A stretch of 6,345 nt of DNA from Dehalococcoidia bacterium (GTDB lineage: Bacteria > Chloroflexota > Dehalococcoidia > Dehalococcoidales > BS750m-G39). The stretch lies in contig SOKR01000128.1 of NCBI GenBank assembly GCA_004375675.1, forward strand, positions 1 to 6,345, read 5' to 3'. Positions 6,256 through 6,345 of the stretch are shown in pieces (the stretch's first letter is position 1; every line of letters begins with the position of its first letter). The position numbers and the translations under genes are program-made. The notes below the pieces were generated by a model. The model searched no databases and had not been told where the DNA came from. It saw only the letters and a list, made by a program, of their open reading frames with translations.

Positions 6256-6345
6256 ATGAATGAGATTAAAGTGACCTGGGGTCTGGTCTGGGCTATATGG
6301 TGGCGGTTTACCCTCATCAGCCTGGGAGCTTGGTTCGCGGTCTGG
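6256..6345 (+). CDS. Start of a probable small membrane protein, cut by window end
   Basis: An ORF opens with ATG 3 nt after the cimA stop, preceded by AAGGGG (6241-6246) with a 9-nt spacer, and stays open for all 30 codons to the window edge. After a short polar start (MNEIKVT), the sequence from Trp8 to Trp30 is strongly hydrophobic and aromatic, with six tryptophans and only one charged residue (Arg17). This is consistent with an N-terminal membrane helix or hairpin. I do not recognise the family and assign no function. The tight spacing implies it belongs to the leu/cim transcript, though it need not be part of the pathway. Confidence 0.6.
   Translation, partial: MNEIKVTWGLVWAIWWRFTLISLGAWFAVW

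Overview
The window is a densely packed branched-chain amino acid biosynthesis operon, entirely on the + strand: leuA, leuC, leuD, leuB, cimA, followed by the first codons of a probable small membrane protein that runs off the right edge. The five enzymes are recognised from hallmark motifs readable in their translations. The moderately GC-rich coding, the short HACN-type LeuC/LeuD pair (424 and 166 residues) and the order leuA-leuC-leuD-leuB-cimA suggest a bacterium of the Chloroflexota, possibly Dehalococcoidia. That assignment is inference from remembered gene order and protein style, not a search result.

Layout. Positions 1-79 are a short upstream region with a GC-rich hairpin (15-38) and a strong Shine-Dalgarno for leuA. 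leuA (80-1603) is followed after 22 nt by leuC (1626-2900, TTG start). Between leuC and leuD lies the only real gap, about 160 nt. It holds the frameshifted, truncated start of another gene whose ATG overlaps the leuC stop (2893 to about 2981), then a small AT-richer patch with direct repeats and a palindrome. leuD (3064-3564) abuts leuB (3565-4659, GTG start) with no gap. cimA (4663-6252, TTG start) begins 3 nt after leuB. A tryptophan-rich ORF starts 3 nt after cimA and is cut by the window end. No terminator is visible between any genes, so one polycistronic transcript is likely.

How the genes work together. LeuA makes 2-isopropylmalate from 2-oxoisovalerate and acetyl-CoA, and CimA makes (R)-citramalate from pyruvate and acetyl-CoA. 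LeuCD isomerises both products and LeuB oxidatively decarboxylates both. The cluster therefore supplies the leucine precursor 2-oxoisocaproate and also 2-oxobutanoate for isoleucine by the threonine-independent citramalate route.

I see no previously undescribed system here. The two points most worth a second look are the LeuB cofactor pocket, where the usual NAD-selecting Asp is replaced by Arg-Arg in an isocitrate-dehydrogenase-like context, and the gene remnant that interrupts leuC-leuD.
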